Of a stretch of DNA of 64,000 nt, positions 49,394-58,451 are shown one piece after another. A model generated the notes under the pieces. That model did no database searches, was not told where the DNA came from, and saw only the letters and a list, made by a program, of their open reading frames with translations. How positions within the stretch are numbered: the stretch's first letter is position 1; every line of letters starts with the position of its first letter. The DNA lies in NCBI GenBank assembly GCA_965229935.1, contig CBDDKB010000002.1, positions 620,001-684,000 of the forward strand, read 5' to 3'. Source of the DNA: SPJN01 sp965229935. GTDB lineage: Bacteria; Pseudomonadota; Alphaproteobacteria; SPJN01. The translations under genes and the position numbers were made by a program.

Positions 49394-50124
49394 TGACCAA
49401 AGGTGGCTCAAATAAAGGTGGTGGTGGCCGTGGCGGCAAAGCGAAAGGCACGTCAGGGCGTGGCGAACGCGCGCTGAAAGTTCGGGTCAAAACTGCCAAG
49501 GGGCGCAGACTGTCGTCAACGCGCTGGCTTGAACGGCAGTTGAACGACCCTTATGTGCAACGCGCCAAGGCCGAAGGCTATCGTTCTCGCGCAGCCTATA
49601 AACTGCTGGAAATGGATGAAAAGCACGGCTTTTTGCAGCGGGGCCAGACGGTGATTGATTTGGGGGCAGCGCCCGGCGGGTGGTGTCAGGTTGCCAAGAA
49701 AAAGGTTGGCCCGGAAGGCAAGGTCATCGGCATCGATATTCAGGAGGTAGAGTCGATCCCTGATGTTGATCTGATTTGTCTTGATTTCATGGATGACACG
49801 GCCCCGGATGTGTTAAAAAAAATGGCTGGTGGTCCCGTTGATGTGGTGATGTCAGATATGGCGGCCTTTGCAACCGGGCACAAACAAACTGACCATTTGC
49901 GCATCATGTCGTTGTGCGAGGCAGCGCTTTATTTCGCGGTTGAGGTGTTGAGCCCAGATGGCTCATTCTTCTGTAAGATATTGCAAGGCGGGGCAGATCA
50001 TGACCTGTTGACCATGTTGAAGCAGAACTTCAAAACGGTGAAGCATGTGAAGCCTGCTGCGTCCCGTGCCGATTCGGCAGAAATGTATCTAGTTGCCCAA
50101 GGCTTTAAAGGTGGCAGCCATTAA
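49390..50124 (+). CDS. rlmE: 23S rRNA 2'-O-methyltransferase
   Basis: A 244-residue FtsJ/RrmJ-family methyltransferase for the 2'-OH of U2552 in 23S rRNA. After a Gly/Lys-rich 30-residue leader, it has RAKAEGYRSRAAYKLLEMDE, the SAM site VIDLGAAPGGWCQVA, VDVVMSDMA with the catalytic Asp, and FFCKILQGGAD with the catalytic Lys. All K-D-K-E tetrad regions appear present. It overlaps the ppx gene and is 102 bases before guaB. Confidence 0.93.
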   Translation: MMTKGGSNKGGGGRGGKAKGTSGRGERALKVRVKTAKGRRLSSTRWLERQLNDPYVQRAKAEGYRSRAAYKLLEMDEKHGFLQRGQTVIDLGAAPGGWCQVAKKKVGPEGKVIGIDIQEVESIPDVDLICLDFMDDTAPDVLKKMAGGPVDVVMSDMAAFATGHKQTDHLRIMSLCEAALYFAVEVLSPDGSFFCKILQGGADHDLLTMLKQNFKTVKHVKPAASRADSAEMYLVAQGFKGGSH

Positions 50125-50166
50125 TTGGCGGATTGCCGCATCGGTAGGAAAGCCGCCGCCACGCAG

Positions 50167-50194
50167 TTGACATCCTAAAGAATCGTGGCATAGT
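50167..50194 (+). promoter_or_regulatory. Candidate sigma-70 promoter of guaB
   Basis: TTGACA (50167-50172) and CATAGT (50189-50194) are 16 bases apart, 33 bases before the GTG of guaB. The -35 is a perfect match and the -10 is moderate. Confidence 0.5.
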
Positions 50195-50226
50195 CCGCCG
50201 CCAAATCGCTGGCTGGAGGGTGTCCC

Positions 50227-51690
50227 GTGGAAATTAAAGAAGCCCTGACATTTGATGATGTCCTACTCAAACCGCGGGCGTCGAATGTCCTGCCCGGACA
50301 GGTCGATGTGGGCACACGATTAACCCGCAATCTTCGCCTCGGCATTCCCTTGATTTCGTCCGCAATGGACACTGTAACAGAGGCTAATCTGGCCATCGCT
50401 ATGGCGCAGGCTGGCGGCATCGGGATTATCCACAAAAACCTAGATATTGACGTGCAGGCCGATCAGGTCACGCAGGTTAAAAAGTTTGAAAGCGGTATGG
50501 TGGTCAATCCGGTTACGATTGGCCCGGATGCAACACTTGCCGATGCGCTGAACCTGATGCAGGTCCACCGTATTTCGGGCATTCCCGTGGTTGCCAAGGA
50601 CGATACGCTTGTTGGTATTTTGACCAACCGCGATGTGCGCTTTGCCGCCAACCCGGAAGAGCCAGTTTCTAACCTGATGACCAAGCAAGATTTGATCACG
50701 GTTCGCGATACTGTTGATATGGAACAGGCCAAGGCGCTGCTGCATCAACATCGTATTGAAAAACTGCTGGTCGTTGATGACGCCTATCGTTGTGTTGGCT
50801 TGATTACGGTCAAGGACATTGAAAAAGCCAAGCTGAACCCCAACGCCATGAAGGACGGGCAGGGCCGTTTGCGTGTTGGTGCCGCAACATCTGTCGGGGA
50901 CGAAGGGTTGGCACGTTCCGCTGCCTTGATCGACGCGGGCGTTGATGTGCTGGTTGTTGATACGGCGCATGGCCATTCCCAGCGTGTGATTGATGCGGTG
51001 GGCGAGGTGAAGCGTCTTTCCAGTGCGGTTGATGTGATTGCAGGCAATGTCGCCACGCCGGAGGCTGCGCGCGCCTTGATTGATGCAGGTGCTGACGCGA
51101 TCAAGGTTGGTATCGGGCCGGGGTCTATCTGCACGACCCGGATCGTCGCCGGGGTTGGTGTGCCGCAATTGACAGCCGTGATGGATGTCGCTGAAGAGGC
51201 ACGGAAAGACAATATTCCCGTGATTGCAGATGGCGGCATCAAATTCTCTGGTGATTTTGCCAAGGCGCTGGCCGCGGGCGCAGATTGCGCCATGATTGGC
51301 TCACTCCTTGCTGGGACGGACGAAAGCCCGGGCGAGGTTTTCCTTTATCAGGGCCGTTCCTACAAATCCTATCGCGGCATGGGCTCAGTCGGGGCGATGG
51401 CGCGTGGCTCTGCTGATCGCTACTTCCAAGAAGAAGTGACAGACAGCCTGAAATTGGTGCCTGAGGGGATTGAAGGGCGCGTGCCTTACAAAGGCCCGGT
51501 CAACAAGATCCTGCACCAGCTTGTCGGCGGCCTGCGTGCTGCCATGGGCTATACAGGCGCAGAATCGATTGCGGCCTTTCAGGAACGGGCGCAATTCGTT
51601 AAAATTACCGGGTCAGGCCTTCGTGAAAGTCACGTCCATGATGTGTCCATCACGCGCGAGCCGCCGAACTACCCGATTTCGTCCGCTTGA
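50227..51690 (+). CDS. guaB: IMP dehydrogenase
   Basis: A 487-residue enzyme converting IMP to XMP with NAD+, the committed step to GTP. The barrel starts ALTFDDVLLKPRASNVLPG; two CBS domains are inserted at about residues 95-205; the active-site cysteine lies in VGIGPGSICTTRIVAG, and GRSYKSYRGMGSVGAM is the flap. GTG start with GGAGGG upstream. rsmB follows 11 bases after the stop, and guaA is two genes further, giving a guanine-nucleotide operon. Confidence 0.97.
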   Translation: MEIKEALTFDDVLLKPRASNVLPGQVDVGTRLTRNLRLGIPLISSAMDTVTEANLAIAMAQAGGIGIIHKNLDIDVQADQVTQVKKFESGMVVNPVTIGPDATLADALNLMQVHRISGIPVVAKDDTLVGILTNRDVRFAANPEEPVSNLMTKQDLITVRDTVDMEQAKALLHQHRIEKLLVVDDAYRCVGLITVKDIEKAKLNPNAMKDGQGRLRVGAATSVGDEGLARSAALIDAGVDVLVVDTAHGHSQRVIDAVGEVKRLSSAVDVIAGNVATPEAARALIDAGADAIKVGIGPGSICTTRIVAGVGVPQLTAVMDVAEEARKDNIPVIADGGIKFSGDFAKALAAGADCAMIGSLLAGTDESPGEVFLYQGRSYKSYRGMGSVGAMARGSADRYFQEEVTDSLKLVPEGIEGRVPYKGPVNKILHQLVGGLRAAMGYTGAESIAAFQERAQFVKITGSGLRESHVHDVSITREPPNYPISSA

Positions 51691-51701
51691 GTGGGTAGTC
51701 G

Positions 51702-52949
51702 ATGACCCCGCAAGCCCGCATCGCGGCAGCCATTTCCATTTTGGACCAGCTTAGTGTCGAATCGACACCGGTTGACCGCGCGTTGAAGTCTTGGGCGCGG
51801 ACAAACCGCTATGCCGGATCCAAAGACCGCCGCGCCATTGCCGACCATGTGTATCACGCAATCCGCCATGCCCATCAGGCCGCGTCCCTGATGGCAACAG
51901 ATGTGACCGATGGCCGGTCTGTCATGCTGGGCAGTTTGGTCATTGACGGTCAAAGCGCTGATCAAATCGCCGCCCTGTTTGATGGCGGGAAATTCGGCCC
52001 TGATGAGCTGACGAGCCGTGAGCGTGACGTGCTGGAGCAGGGGCGGACAAGTGACTTACTGACAGGCCTGCCTGACGAGATTAAGGCTGCGCTAACACTG
52101 CGTGCAGCGGGGCAGGAACAGGCTGCAATGGCTGCCTTGCTTGACCGGGCACCGCTCGATATTCGTATCAATACGCTCTCAGGAAAGTCTGATAAGGCAT
52201 TGTCTTTGTTGGAAAACGATGGACTGTCGAGCGAGGTGGTTGCTGGCCTTCCAAGCGCGCTGCGATTGAATGAGGCACCGCGCCTGAAGGACAGCGAGAC
52301 CTATAAATCCGGCCTTATTGAGATACAGGATGCAGGCAGCCAAATTGCCTCAACACTGGTCCCTGCCAAGGTGGGTGAGGCAGTGGTTGACTATTGCGCT
52401 GGGGGCGGCGGCAAGTCGTTGGCAATTGCGGCGATGTTGGATGGTAAGGGGCAAGTTTTTGCCCATGACATTGCGCCCAAACGGTTGGAAAGTTTGGCGC
52501 GGCGTGCTGAACGGGCGAAGGCGCGCAATATCCAGATTTTCGCCGATACGGATAAGCTGCGGTCTCAAATTAATGAGATGAAGGGCGCAGATCATGTCGT
52601 TTTGGATGTGCCTTGCTCAGGCAGTGGGGCATGGCGGCGCAATCCTGAGACCTTGTGGCGGTTTTCGTCGGAACGTTTGGCAGAGCTTTCGGCTACCCAG
52701 CGGCAAATTTTGAGCGAGGCGGCCCCCTTGGTAAAAGCTGGGGGCGCGCTGACCTATATCACCTGTTCGTTTTTGCCCGATGAGAATGAACAGTCGATTG
52801 ACTGGTTTTTGGCAGAAAACCCTGACTTTACGATCGAGGCGCTGGAAGGGGATTGGCCGCAAGGGCAGATTCCCGGCACAGTGCAGTTGATGCCGCACCT
52901 GACCCAAACAGACGGGTTCTTTATAGCGCGCCTGCGGCGGGCGTGTTAG
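51702..52949 (+). CDS. rsmB: RsmB-type RNA m5C methyltransferase
   Basis: A 415-residue RNA (cytosine-5)-methyltransferase of the RsmB/Fmu group. The N-terminal part has the NusB-like region (SWARTNRYAGSKDRRAIADHVY), then the catalytic domain with the SAM site CAGGGGKSLAIAAML, motif IV DVPCSGSGAWRRNPETLW and motif VI TYITCSFLPDENEQS, which supply both catalytic cysteines. It modifies 16S rRNA (C967 in E. coli). Lies inside the guaB-guaA operon, a common alphaproteobacterial arrangement. Confidence 0.88.
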   Translation: MTPQARIAAAISILDQLSVESTPVDRALKSWARTNRYAGSKDRRAIADHVYHAIRHAHQAASLMATDVTDGRSVMLGSLVIDGQSADQIAALFDGGKFGPDELTSRERDVLEQGRTSDLLTGLPDEIKAALTLRAAGQEQAAMAALLDRAPLDIRINTLSGKSDKALSLLENDGLSSEVVAGLPSALRLNEAPRLKDSETYKSGLIEIQDAGSQIASTLVPAKVGEAVVDYCAGGGGKSLAIAAMLDGKGQVFAHDIAPKRLESLARRAERAKARNIQIFADTDKLRSQINEMKGADHVVLDVPCSGSGAWRRNPETLWRFSSERLAELSATQRQILSEAAPLVKAGGALTYITCSFLPDENEQSIDWFLAENPDFTIEALEGDWPQGQIPGTVQLMPHLTQTDGFFIARLRRAC

Positions 52950-52971
52950 CAAAGGGCAGGAGGAAACCGAC

Positions 52972-53505
52972 ATGATCAGACGCGCAGGTCTTTGCTTTGG
53001 CTTAATTATATCCCTAGTGAGCATTGGAGTTATTGGCGGCAGTTTTGCCACCCCTGCCGTGGCGCAGGATGCCAGCGCGGAAGATGATCGGCTTGGCCTC
53101 GTTTCCTATTGGCTTGATCGGGGCAACATGGCGCTTGAGGCTGAAGAGCTGGACCAGGCGCGTATGGCCTATGAACGGGCAATGCTTGCGGACCCGCGCC
53201 AATCGGCAACCCATGCTAATTTGGGGCGGGCCCACCTTGCGATGGGCAACGGCACGGCAGCGGCGAAATATTTGCGCACCGCGCTTGATATCGACCCGCA
53301 AAATCTGGATGCGCTTCATTGGGCAGGACTTGTTGATCTGTTGCGTGATGATGTTGACGCCGCCAAAAAACGCAGGGACAAACTTTTGACCTTGTGCTCA
53401 TCCGACTGCCAGCAATATCGCGCCTTATCAAAGGCTGTAAAAGACTATGCCGATGCCAAGGTTGAGGAAGAGGCGGCGGCTCTTGCCTCAGACCCCAGCA
53501 ATTAA
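52972..53505 (+). CDS. Exported TPR-repeat protein
   Basis: A 177-residue protein with a signal peptide (LCFGLIISLVSIGVIGGSFATPAVAQ) and three tetratricopeptide repeats (LDQARMAYERAMLADPRQ, TAAKYLRTALDIDPQN, and a degenerate third). It has two cysteines near residue 142-147 (LCSSDCQQ) that could form a disulfide. It lies between rsmB and guaA (38 bases before guaA). A periplasmic protein-interaction role is all that can be said. Confidence 0.75.
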   Translation: MIRRAGLCFGLIISLVSIGVIGGSFATPAVAQDASAEDDRLGLVSYWLDRGNMALEAEELDQARMAYERAMLADPRQSATHANLGRAHLAMGNGTAAAKYLRTALDIDPQNLDALHWAGLVDLLRDDVDAAKKRRDKLLTLCSSDCQQYRALSKAVKDYADAKVEEEAAALASDPSN

Positions 53506-53543
53506 GGCGATCAATTCGTTAGTTCAAATTCACGTAAAGACAT

Positions 53544-55091
53544 ATGACAGACAGAATTCTTATTATTGATTTCGGATCGCAGGTGACCCAATTGATTGCG
53601 CGCCGGGTCCGTGAATCAGGCGTTTATTGCGAAATTGTGCCTTTCAACAATGCTGAACAGGCGCTGGACAGTTTTGGGCCTAAAGCAATTATCCTGTCAG
53701 GTGGCCCGGCCAGCGTGACCCATGCCGATACACCGCGTGCCCCTGAAAAAGTGTTTGAGATGGGCGTCCCGGTTTTGGGCATTTGTTATGGCGAACAAAC
53801 TTTGGTCAGCCAATTGGGTGGCCGGGTTGAAAATGCCGATCATCGTGAATTTGGCCGCGCCCATATTGAAATTATTGACGATTGTCTGTTGTTTGATGGC
53901 TTGTGGTCAAAGGGTGATACCCAACAAGTATGGATGAGCCATGGTGATCGCGTCATAGATATTCCTGACGGGTTCCGCCCAGTTGCTGTCACGCAATCTG
54001 CCCCCTTTGCGGCCATTGCGAATGACGAGAAACGCTTTTACGGCGTGCAGTTCCATCCCGAAGTTGTTCACACTTTGGAAGGGGCCAAACTGCTCAACAA
54101 CTTCACGCACAAGGTTGCTGGCTGTTCGGGCGACTGGACCATGGCGGCATTCCGCGACACTGAAATTGCTCGCATTCGTGAACAGGTCGGCGATGGCAAA
54201 GTTATTTGCGGCCTGTCCGGCGGTGTTGATTCTGCAGTGACTGCTGTGCTGATCCATGAAGCGATTGGCGATCAACTGACTTGTGTTTTTGTCGATACAG
54301 GTTTGCTGCGCGCAGGCGAGGCAGAACAGGTCGTCAGCCTATTCAAGGAACATTACAATATTCCGCTGATCCACGTGGATGCTGAAGAAACCTTTATGGG
54401 GCAGCTTGAGGGCGTTTCCGACCCTGAAAAGAAGCGCAAGATTATCGGCGCAGCCTTTATCGACATTTTCGATGAAGAGGCCGGTAAGGTTGAAGGCGCA
54501 GAATTCTTGGCCCAAGGCACGCTTTATCCCGATGTGATCGAAAGCGTGTCATTCACTGGCGGCCCGTCAGTCACGATCAAGTCACACCATAATGTTGGCG
54601 GTTTGCCCGAACGGATGAACCTTAATTTGGTTGAACCCTTGCGTGAGCTGTTTAAGGACGAAGTGCGCGAATTAGGGCGCGAACTTGGCCTGCCTGAAGT
54701 GTTTGTGGGCCGCCATCCATTCCCCGGTCCGGGACTTGCGATACGTATTCCGGGCGAGGTGTCGAAGGAAAAGGCCGATATCCTCCGTCAGGCGGATGCC
54801 ATTTACCTTGACGAAATTCGGAATGAGGGGCTGTACGATGAAATCTGGCAGGCCTTTGCCGTTTTGCTGCCCGTGCGCACCGTCGGGGTGATGGGCGATG
54901 AACGGTCCTATGATTATGTGTGTGCTTTGCGGGCTGTCACCAGTACCGATGGCATGACCGCTGATTTTTACCCGTTTGAAATGGATTTTCTGGGCCGTGT
55001 TGCGACGCGTATCATCAATCAGGTTAAGGGCATTAACCGTGTGACCTATGATATTACGTCAAAACCTCCCGGAACGATTGAGTGGGAATAG
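53544..55091 (+). CDS. guaA: GMP synthase (glutamine-hydrolysing)
   Basis: A 515-residue two-domain enzyme turning XMP into GMP. The class I glutaminase domain starts RILIIDFGSQVTQLIARRVRE and has the nucleophile in GICYGEQTL with His-Glu in VQFHPEVVHT; the ATP-pyrophosphatase domain has the PP-loop GLSGGVDSAV, and the C-terminal dimer domain ends TSKPPGTIEWE. Complete and normal length. It closes the guaB operon. Confidence 0.97.
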   Translation: MTDRILIIDFGSQVTQLIARRVRESGVYCEIVPFNNAEQALDSFGPKAIILSGGPASVTHADTPRAPEKVFEMGVPVLGICYGEQTLVSQLGGRVENADHREFGRAHIEIIDDCLLFDGLWSKGDTQQVWMSHGDRVIDIPDGFRPVAVTQSAPFAAIANDEKRFYGVQFHPEVVHTLEGAKLLNNFTHKVAGCSGDWTMAAFRDTEIARIREQVGDGKVICGLSGGVDSAVTAVLIHEAIGDQLTCVFVDTGLLRAGEAEQVVSLFKEHYNIPLIHVDAEETFMGQLEGVSDPEKKRKIIGAAFIDIFDEEAGKVEGAEFLAQGTLYPDVIESVSFTGGPSVTIKSHHNVGGLPERMNLNLVEPLRELFKDEVRELGRELGLPEVFVGRHPFPGPGLAIRIPGEVSKEKADILRQADAIYLDEIRNEGLYDEIWQAFAVLLPVRTVGVMGDERSYDYVCALRAVTSTDGMTADFYPFEMDFLGRVATRIINQVKGINRVTYDITSKPPGTIEWE

Positions 55092-55205
55092 GGCACCAAA
55101 CCATCACCCTTTGGCGGGATATTTTTCGCTAAGGGGTTGAGAATTTGCTCTTTCACCCCCACATTAATGCCGAAAGTTGTTCGGTGGTGTCGTTGATTGG
55201 GGCTG

Positions 55206-56723
55206 GTGTCGTTGAGTGAAGTTCTTGAACAATTAAGCCTGTGGCTGAACGCCAATGAAGGCGTGCTGGAAGGCATTGCCGTGATGATCGCTGTCATCGC
55301 GATTGTGATGCCGCGCTTTGGCTTGCGTATGTTTCGGCAGAACAACACACCGGATCTTAGCAAGGTTGACCCTCGTAACCTGCCTGTTCACCCTGCGTAT
55401 TTGGCGGCCTATACAGGTGTGATGGACAAGCCTGAAGGGGCGAGCGTTTTTGCGCCCAAATTTGGTAAGGGCAAAAAGGCGGAGGCAGGCCAATCCGGCA
55501 TTGCTGACGAGTTGGTGGAGCCTATGGGCCGCCCAGTCATCGCTGTGTTCGCCCCCGAATGCCCACCGGGCTTGGAATCGCGTGCAGACTTTCAGGGGCT
55601 TGCGGCTATTTTGGCCGAAGAAATAGCAACCGGCCTTGATGCAATTCAATCTTATGATGTGATTGCCGGGCGTGTGACGCGCGGCTTTACTGGGCATGTC
55701 TCTGACCTTGGGGCCCGTTATTTGGTCGAAGGGTCATTGCGTGAGGGCGCGCTTGAAGACGGTGCCCAATCAATACGCCTGATATTGCGTCTGGTGGATG
55801 TCGGCTCTGGCCGTCATATATGGTCGAACCGCTATACCCTTGCTGCCGAAGAATTTTATGCGCAGGAAGACGAGCTTGTCGCCCAAGTCACGGCGGCTGT
55901 GTTTGAGCGCATGCAGGAGGCTGAGGCAGAGCGTGCCAGCAGGTCGGACCCTGACAGATTGGACGCCTGGTCCCTATCTGTTTTGGCGTTCTCTTCCGTC
56001 GCCGGGACGGACCATACGGGAAAATTGAATGCTGAGGCCTTGGCCCGCAAGGCGGTGGAGCAGGAGCCGGAGTCGGGCTATGCCCACGCTGTTCTTGCGG
56101 CAACCTTGGTGCAAAAGCTGGGGTTTGATCGTGCAAAGTTCGATCCCAAGGATATCGAAGATATTCGCCACGCCGTTTCTGCCGCGCGGGTCTTTTCTTC
56201 CAATGATTCCCTTGTGCTTTCCATCATCGGGTTTGTGCTGACAAATCTGGGTGATTATGGCGAGGCGCAAGATATTCTTGAACGGTCGATTGAGTTGAAC
56301 CCCTCCAACGCGCGTGGCTGGGCGGGGCTTGGCCGTGCCTTGCGTAACCAAGGGCGCGTCGATGAAGCCGTAACCAAGCTTGAACGGGCGTTGCGTTTGG
56401 CGCCCCGCGATTCTCTAGCTTTCCTTTGGTGGTACTGGATCGGCACTTGCTATCTGGTCCAGAAGGATTTTTCAGCCGCGATTGAAGCATGCCGCCATGT
56501 GATTGCAATTAACCGCAATATGTTCTGGGCCTGGTTGGCGCTGGCAGCAGCTTTGGCGCAGCAGGGCCGTCAGGTTGAGGCTGAAGATGCACTGCGTGAG
56601 GCGCTGTCACTGAATAGCGACGTGAACCTTGGTAATATTGATCTGTGGATCGAAGATTCGATGGGCAAGACCGTTGATTCGTCCAACTTCAAAGACGGGC
56701 TGATCAAAGCCGGGTTAAAGTAG
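55206..56723 (+). CDS. Membrane-anchored TolB-like/TPR protein (cyclase-less)
   Basis: A 505-residue protein. One N-terminal membrane segment (LEGIAVMIAVIAIVMPRFGL) leads into a region like the FlgO/TolB-type domain that sits beside adenylate cyclases in alphaproteobacteria (PVIAVFAPECPPGLESR, ARYLVEGSLREG, IWSNRYTLAAEEFYAQEDELV), then several tetratricopeptide repeats (from about residue 300). The catalytic cyclase or winged-helix part found in relatives is absent. GTG at 55206 is the chosen start; TTG at 55197 and 55212 are alternatives. A sensing or scaffold role is inferred. Confidence 0.7.
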   Translation: MSLSEVLEQLSLWLNANEGVLEGIAVMIAVIAIVMPRFGLRMFRQNNTPDLSKVDPRNLPVHPAYLAAYTGVMDKPEGASVFAPKFGKGKKAEAGQSGIADELVEPMGRPVIAVFAPECPPGLESRADFQGLAAILAEEIATGLDAIQSYDVIAGRVTRGFTGHVSDLGARYLVEGSLREGALEDGAQSIRLILRLVDVGSGRHIWSNRYTLAAEEFYAQEDELVAQVTAAVFERMQEAEAERASRSDPDRLDAWSLSVLAFSSVAGTDHTGKLNAEALARKAVEQEPESGYAHAVLAATLVQKLGFDRAKFDPKDIEDIRHAVSAARVFSSNDSLVLSIIGFVLTNLGDYGEAQDILERSIELNPSNARGWAGLGRALRNQGRVDEAVTKLERALRLAPRDSLAFLWWYWIGTCYLVQKDFSAAIEACRHVIAINRNMFWAWLALAAALAQQGRQVEAEDALREALSLNSDVNLGNIDLWIEDSMGKTVDSSNFKDGLIKAGLK

Positions 56724-56737
56724 CCGGACTGATCAGG

Positions 56738-57199
56738 CTAAGTCGACGCCTTGGCCGAGATGCGATCCTGCGCAGCCTTTGTTTCTTCTCGTTTGACGCC
56801 GATACTGTCGGCTATACGTCCGATCAGGGATGCTTCAAACGGATCAAGCGAGCTGTCAGCATAGGCCACCTCCCACAACATTTCGACAATGTTGACCCGG
56901 TCTTCCGGCGGGAAACCGCTTCTGATTTTTTCGCGGAACATCCAATCGTCCCATGCCTCTTCTTGTTCATGGGCAGCCTGATCGATCAACGCGTCAGCAT
57001 CCTGATCAGACAGCTCAAACCGTTCCCTGACAATGCGCACAATAGTCTGGCGTTCATCCTCGTCAAAGCTGGTGTCTTGCCGTGCCAGTTCGATCAGCAA
57101 GGCTGCCGCTGCGATTTGCACACGGTCAAAGCCATGTTCTGTTTGCGGCGCTTGGGGGCGGGCATCCAGAAATTCCAAAAATCTGGTCAAGATCGACAT
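56738..57199 (-). CDS. TerB-like protein
   Basis: A 153-residue soluble, acidic, all-helical protein of the TerB/DUF533-like family. The repeats AAAALLIELARQDTSFDEDERQTI and EMLWEVAYADSSLDPFEASLIGRIADSIGV are the two EF-hand-like halves with clustered Asp/Glu that may bind metal. The start at 57199 follows AGGA at seven bases; upstream reading has no family pattern. Despite the TerB label, single copies like this are not evidence of tellurite resistance. Divergent from the AsmA-like gene. Confidence 0.75.
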   Translation of the reverse strand: MSILTRFLEFLDARPQAPQTEHGFDRVQIAAAALLIELARQDTSFDEDERQTIVRIVRERFELSDQDADALIDQAAHEQEEAWDDWMFREKIRSGFPPEDRVNIVEMLWEVAYADSSLDPFEASLIGRIADSIGVKREETKAAQDRISAKAST

Positions 57200-57413
57200 G
57201 GCGTTTCCTGTTCTGACTTGGCGGCAGCAAACTGACTGACGCGGGTTTGTTCTATTTATCAGATAGGGATTGTCCGAAAAATGTAAAGGTCGAATCGGGC
57301 TTTCCCTTTGCCTAAAACCTTGCCAGCACATATGATCGGGCACAAATGAATTGTCGGCGGTGGGTTCTGGGTAGGGCTCGCGCCAATTTCGTCGTGAAAA
57401 AGGGAGTGGACCT

Positions 57414-58250
57414 ATGAAACGAGGAATTTTAATCGGTGGTGGCGCCGTCGTGGCGGCCATTGTTATTGCGGCTGTCGTGTTGTTGGCTGGCCTTGATACA
57501 ATCATCAAAAATGCCATTGAATCCTATGGCCCCGACATGACCCAATCAGATGTCAGCGTGGATGAGGTGTCGGTCTCCTCCAGCGGCGAAGGGTCGATCA
57601 AGGGCATGTCGGTAGATAACCCTGAGGGCTTTGAGTCCCAAAAGGCATTTAGCCTTGGCAGTATTGAGCTGGCGCTTGATACGGCAACCGTTACCGAAGA
57701 TGTTATTACGATTAAGTCGATCGCAATTCGTCAGCCAAGTATCACTTATGAGATTCAAAAGGGTGGGCGGACCAATTTCGATGCCTTGATGGAAAATGTG
57801 AATGCCTATGTAGAGGCTTTGACAGGCGGCGCAGGCGATGATGGTGCTGGCGATACATCAGGTGAAACGGCGGAAGCAGAAGGTGAAGGTAAGAAATTTA
57901 TTATCGAAGACTTCTTGCTTGAAGGCGGCGAGGTTGCCGTAGTGGCCCAAGGTTTGGGCCTTGGCGAAATTTCAGCCAGCCTGCCACGTATTCACATGAC
58001 CAATATCGGCAAGAACAAGGGCGGTGCCGATGCTGGCGAAATTGTTCAGATCGTTCTGGCCAAAGTGCAAAATGGGGCCTTGGGCGCCATGCAGGCGCTG
58101 GATATCAATCAGCTGAACAACCTGTTGAAAGACCCGAAAGCACTGCTTGATAAGGGCCTAGACGCCCTGAATGTAAGGGGCGAAAAAGGACAAGCGGTAA
58201 GGGATGCCGAAAAGGCCTATAAGGGCTTTAAGTCCATGTTCGGCAAATAG
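57414..58250 (+). CDS. AsmA-like (DUF748-type) membrane-anchored protein
   Basis: A 278-residue protein. A single N-terminal membrane segment (ILIGGGAVVAAIVIAAVVLLAGL) is followed by a periplasmic beta-rich domain with the pattern GSIKGMSVDNPEGF...FSLGSIELALD and SIAIRQPSITYEI, characteristic of AsmA-related repeats. A Gly/Glu/Asp-rich linker lies near residue 140-160, and the C-terminus is helical and ends in FGK. GGGAG precedes the ATG. Possible role in outer-membrane lipid handling. The family is loosely defined. Confidence 0.65.
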   Translation: MKRGILIGGGAVVAAIVIAAVVLLAGLDTIIKNAIESYGPDMTQSDVSVDEVSVSSSGEGSIKGMSVDNPEGFESQKAFSLGSIELALDTATVTEDVITIKSIAIRQPSITYEIQKGGRTNFDALMENVNAYVEALTGGAGDDGAGDTSGETAEAEGEGKKFIIEDFLLEGGEVAVVAQGLGLGEISASLPRIHMTNIGKNKGGADAGEIVQIVLAKVQNGALGAMQALDINQLNNLLKDPKALLDKGLDALNVRGEKGQAVRDAEKAYKGFKSMFGK

Positions 58251-58451
58251 GCCAAATTTGCCGCCGCCATCCTGTCCACAGCGGCGGCGGCTTGCTGTCA
58301 TATGATGGTCATTTAATTTGCTGCAAAGCAACATTTCCCCTTGCAATTGATAGGGCAAGGGTGCCAAATGCCGTTTCGACATGACGCTGGGTCAACTGGT
58401 TGGTTCGACTGCAGCTTTGCCCCCCAATTCAAGGCGTGAGGAGCGCTTAAC

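Noticed and set aside
56738..57199. Tellurite resistance determinant
   Set aside because: A lone TerB-like gene without terC/terD or related genes does not support this.
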